Notes under the pieces: generated by a model
Database searches by the model: none
Seen by the model: only the letters and a program-made list of their open reading frames with translations
What the model was told of the DNA's origin: nothing
Program-made: the position numbers and the translations under genes
Origin: Clostridium lundense DSM 17049
GTDB taxonomy: Bacteria; Bacillota; Clostridia; Clostridiales; Clostridiaceae
Reading direction: 5' to 3'
Assembly (NCBI RefSeq): GCF_000619945.1
Contig: NZ_JHVC01000001.1
Coordinates: forward strand, 715,517-779,516
DNA: 64,000 nucleotides
In this document: one piece after another, positions 62,765 through 64,000 of the stretch
Position numbering within the stretch: the first letter of the stretch is position 1
How the letters are laid out: every line of letters begins with the position of its first letter

Positions 62765-62793
62765 AGTATATAACAACTTTTCCAGTATTTCAA
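62765..62793 (-). promoter_or_regulatory. Promoter of the ABC exporter leader
   Basis: TTGAAA, 17-bp spacer, TATACT on the minus strand, about 30 bp before leader ORF 1. Good match to the housekeeping consensus. Confidence 0.7.
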
Positions 62794-62911
62794 GTAGTTT
62801 TTTATAAATATATTAAGAGCTTATTTTGTCTTAATTAATATAAAAGTAATAATGTCAAATTAAATAATATTACATAACATGATTATGTACCATGAATTTT
62901 AGGAGGTCTAT

Positions 62912-63535
62912 ATGTATATATTACCTATAATATTTTTGGCCATATCATCAAGTAGTGACGCTTTTGTAGTTGGAATAAGCTATGGAATAAATAAAATTAG
63001 TATAAATTTCACCAATAATCTACTCATAGCTTTAATATCAGGTATTGGAACATTTTTATCCATGGCATTGGGTAAATTGTTGTTAAATATAATTCCAATA
63101 GAGAAGGCTAATGTAATTGGTAGCTCTGTATTAATTTTGTTTGGAGTATATATGCTTATACATTCACTAAAAAATGATTGTAGCAAGGAAAAAAATGATT
63201 CTAAAATAAATATGGAGGGAGAAAATTATTATCATAATGTTTTAAACAATCCTGAAATAATAGACGTTAATGGGTCTAAAAACATAGAAATTAAAGAGTC
63301 TTTATTTCTAGGTATTGTTCTTTGTATTAATAATATTGGCTTAGGTATTGCTGCCAGTATAACTGGATTAAATATGTATCTAACTTCTTTAGCTTCATGT
63401 ATTTTTAGTATGCTTTTTATACAGCTTGGTCATTATGTAGGAGAAAAATTCTTATCCAAAACACTATCAAAATACTCTGAAATAATTTCTGCATGCATAA
63501 TTATTTTATTAGGAATATACGAAACCTTTATATAA
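62912..63535 (+). CDS. ytaF: Sporulation membrane protein YtaF
   Basis: A 207-residue membrane protein of the MntP/YtaF family: two halves of three membrane segments (LAISSSSDAFVVGISYGI; FLGIVVLCINNIGLGIAASITG in order, the second starting at about residue 130) around a charged middle region. The paired Asp/Asn motifs (SSDAF and NNIGLG) are family-typical. YtaF is made in sporulating cells; its transport substrate is unknown. AGGAGG precedes the ATG. Confidence 0.88.
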   Translation: MYILPIIFLAISSSSDAFVVGISYGINKISINFTNNLLIALISGIGTFLSMALGKLLLNIIPIEKANVIGSSVLILFGVYMLIHSLKNDCSKEKNDSKINMEGENYYHNVLNNPEIIDVNGSKNIEIKESLFLGIVLCINNIGLGIAASITGLNMYLTSLASCIFSMLFIQLGHYVGEKFLSKTLSKYSEIISACIIILLGIYETFI

Positions 63536-63580
63536 AATTGTAAATAATGCTACTTTTTATAAAAGGACATTAAATTTAAT

Positions 63581-63677
63581 GGGGATGTCGCACTAACAAT
63601 AAATCATACAATATATTGTGTTAACTTTAAACTGGGAAACAGTATATTGTATGTAAATTCTTTAATACGACAGCCCC
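63581..63677. repeat. MITE-like inverted repeat, copy 3
   Basis: 97 bp with terminal inverted repeats GGGGATGTCG / CGACAGCCCC (9 of 10) and an internal ACAATATATTG / CAGTATATTGT inverted repeat. It is the most diverged copy of the family at 4483-4570 and 8336-8430 and lies 16 bp before the IS256-like element. Confidence 0.7.
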
Positions 63678-63692
63678 TCCTTGTTTATTCTC

Positions 63693-64000
63693 GAGTCTGT
63701 GAAAAAAAGTCTGTAAATTACAAAATATAGCAGCTTTCTATGATAAAATATAAATATCATAGGAGGCTGTTTTGTTATGGGTAAGAGAAAAGAAAGATTA
63801 ACAGAGGGAAAAAAGAATATTATTGCTGATTTAATTAGGGAGTATGACATTCAATCTGCTGAGGACATTCAAGACGCATTAAAAGACCTTCTTGGAGGTA
63901 CTATTGAAAGCATGCTTGCAGCTGAGATGGATAACCATTTAGGGTATTCTCCATATGAGCGTACTGATGTAGAAAATGCACGCAATGGAAAGAAACAAAA
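63693..64000 (+). mobile_element. IS256-family insertion sequence, left end (right end outside window)
   Basis: The presumed left terminal repeat GAGTCTGTGAAAAAAAGTCT starts at about 63693, followed by the transposase gene. The right end and target duplication are not in the window. Confidence 0.7.
63777..64000 (+). CDS. IS256-family (mutator-type) transposase, N-terminus only
   Basis: The frame from the ATG at 63777 is open to the window end (74 codons): MGKRKERLTEGKKNIIADLI, then DALKDLLGGTIESMLAAEMD and NHLGYSPYERTDVENARNGK. The LLGGTIESMLAAEMDNHLGY pattern is the N-terminal mark of IS256 transposases. The DDE catalytic domain lies beyond the window. TAGGAGG precedes the ATG. Confidence 0.92.
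   Translation, partial: MGKRKERLTEGKKNIIADLIREYDIQSAEDIQDALKDLLGGTIESMLAAEMDNHLGYSPYERTDVENARNGKKQ

Noticed and set aside
1..64000. CRISPR array, rRNA or tRNA genes
   Set aside because: No regularly spaced repeats of CRISPR type and no recognisable tRNA or rRNA sequence was seen on reading; a tRNAscan or CRISPR search was not possible here.

Overview
The window is AT-rich, has Gram-positive gene layout (strong AGGAGG ribosome binding sites, tight same-strand operons) and carries sporulation genes (yyaC, ytaF), [FeFe]-hydrogenase maturation genes and typical clostridial families. It is most likely a chromosome segment of a Clostridium of the botulinum/sporogenes type. The species is an inference from gene content; no rRNA or tRNA gene was seen.

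Layout. 1-11 kb: housekeeping genes (HI0933-type flavoprotein cut by the window start, RpiR regulator, a YpmA-like small protein, RluB-type pseudouridine synthase, ferredoxin/FrhB-like protein, purine permease under a guanine-class riboswitch, a glycosyltransferase behind an attenuator-like leader, a Cys-rich small protein, spore protease YyaC, an AbgT-type transporter). 11-16 kb: an ECF S-like membrane protein and the H-cluster maturation operon (TM1266-like, HydE, HydG, HydF), with a possible small RNA in front. 16-19.5 kb: hutP followed by a three-gene ABC transporter whose leader is packed with UAG triplets and ends in a terminator. 19.6-24.7 kb: MATE exporter, an Amidase_6 protein, two tandem polysaccharide deacetylases and an unknown protein. 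25-26 kb: an AraC/GyrI-like regulator in foreign-looking DNA.

26.4-39.8 kb is an integrated mobile element of about 13.3 kb inserted in the 3' end of an ABC-F ATPase gene. It carries a large serine integrase beside its right end, a small serine resolvase with res-like sites, a TOPRIM primase, a ribbon-helix-helix protein, a HaeIII-type restriction-modification pair, several unknown small proteins, a 20-bp-period iteron array and several terminators. No capsid, tail or conjugation genes were seen, so it looks like a satellite-like or plasmid-like integrative element with a defence cargo. Inverted copies of ACACATCCTATG at its two ends read as the two arms of attP, and joining the flanks gives an uninterrupted ABC-F 3' end.

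39.8-46.6 kb: the ABC-F gene, YitT and DUF4397 proteins, and a MoxR ATPase / HExxH-VWA protein / DUF4116-repeat protein operon. 46.8-54.1 kb: a ten-gene Mrp/Mbh-type cation antiporter operon with three MrpD-like subunits and no full-length MrpA. 54.4-58.1 kb: a sulfur operon (Rrf2 regulator, CysK, IscS, MnmA). 58.2-62.8 kb: hemerythrin-like protein and a heterodimeric ABC exporter behind a BmrB-like leader with two tiny ORFs and a terminator. 62.9-64 kb: YtaF, a MITE and the start of an IS256-family transposase. Three MITE copies of one family (88-97 bp) are scattered through the window.

The best candidates for under-described biology are the HutP/UAG-leader transporter operon, the two-uORF attenuator of the ABC exporter, and the integrative element with its nested att sites and iterons.
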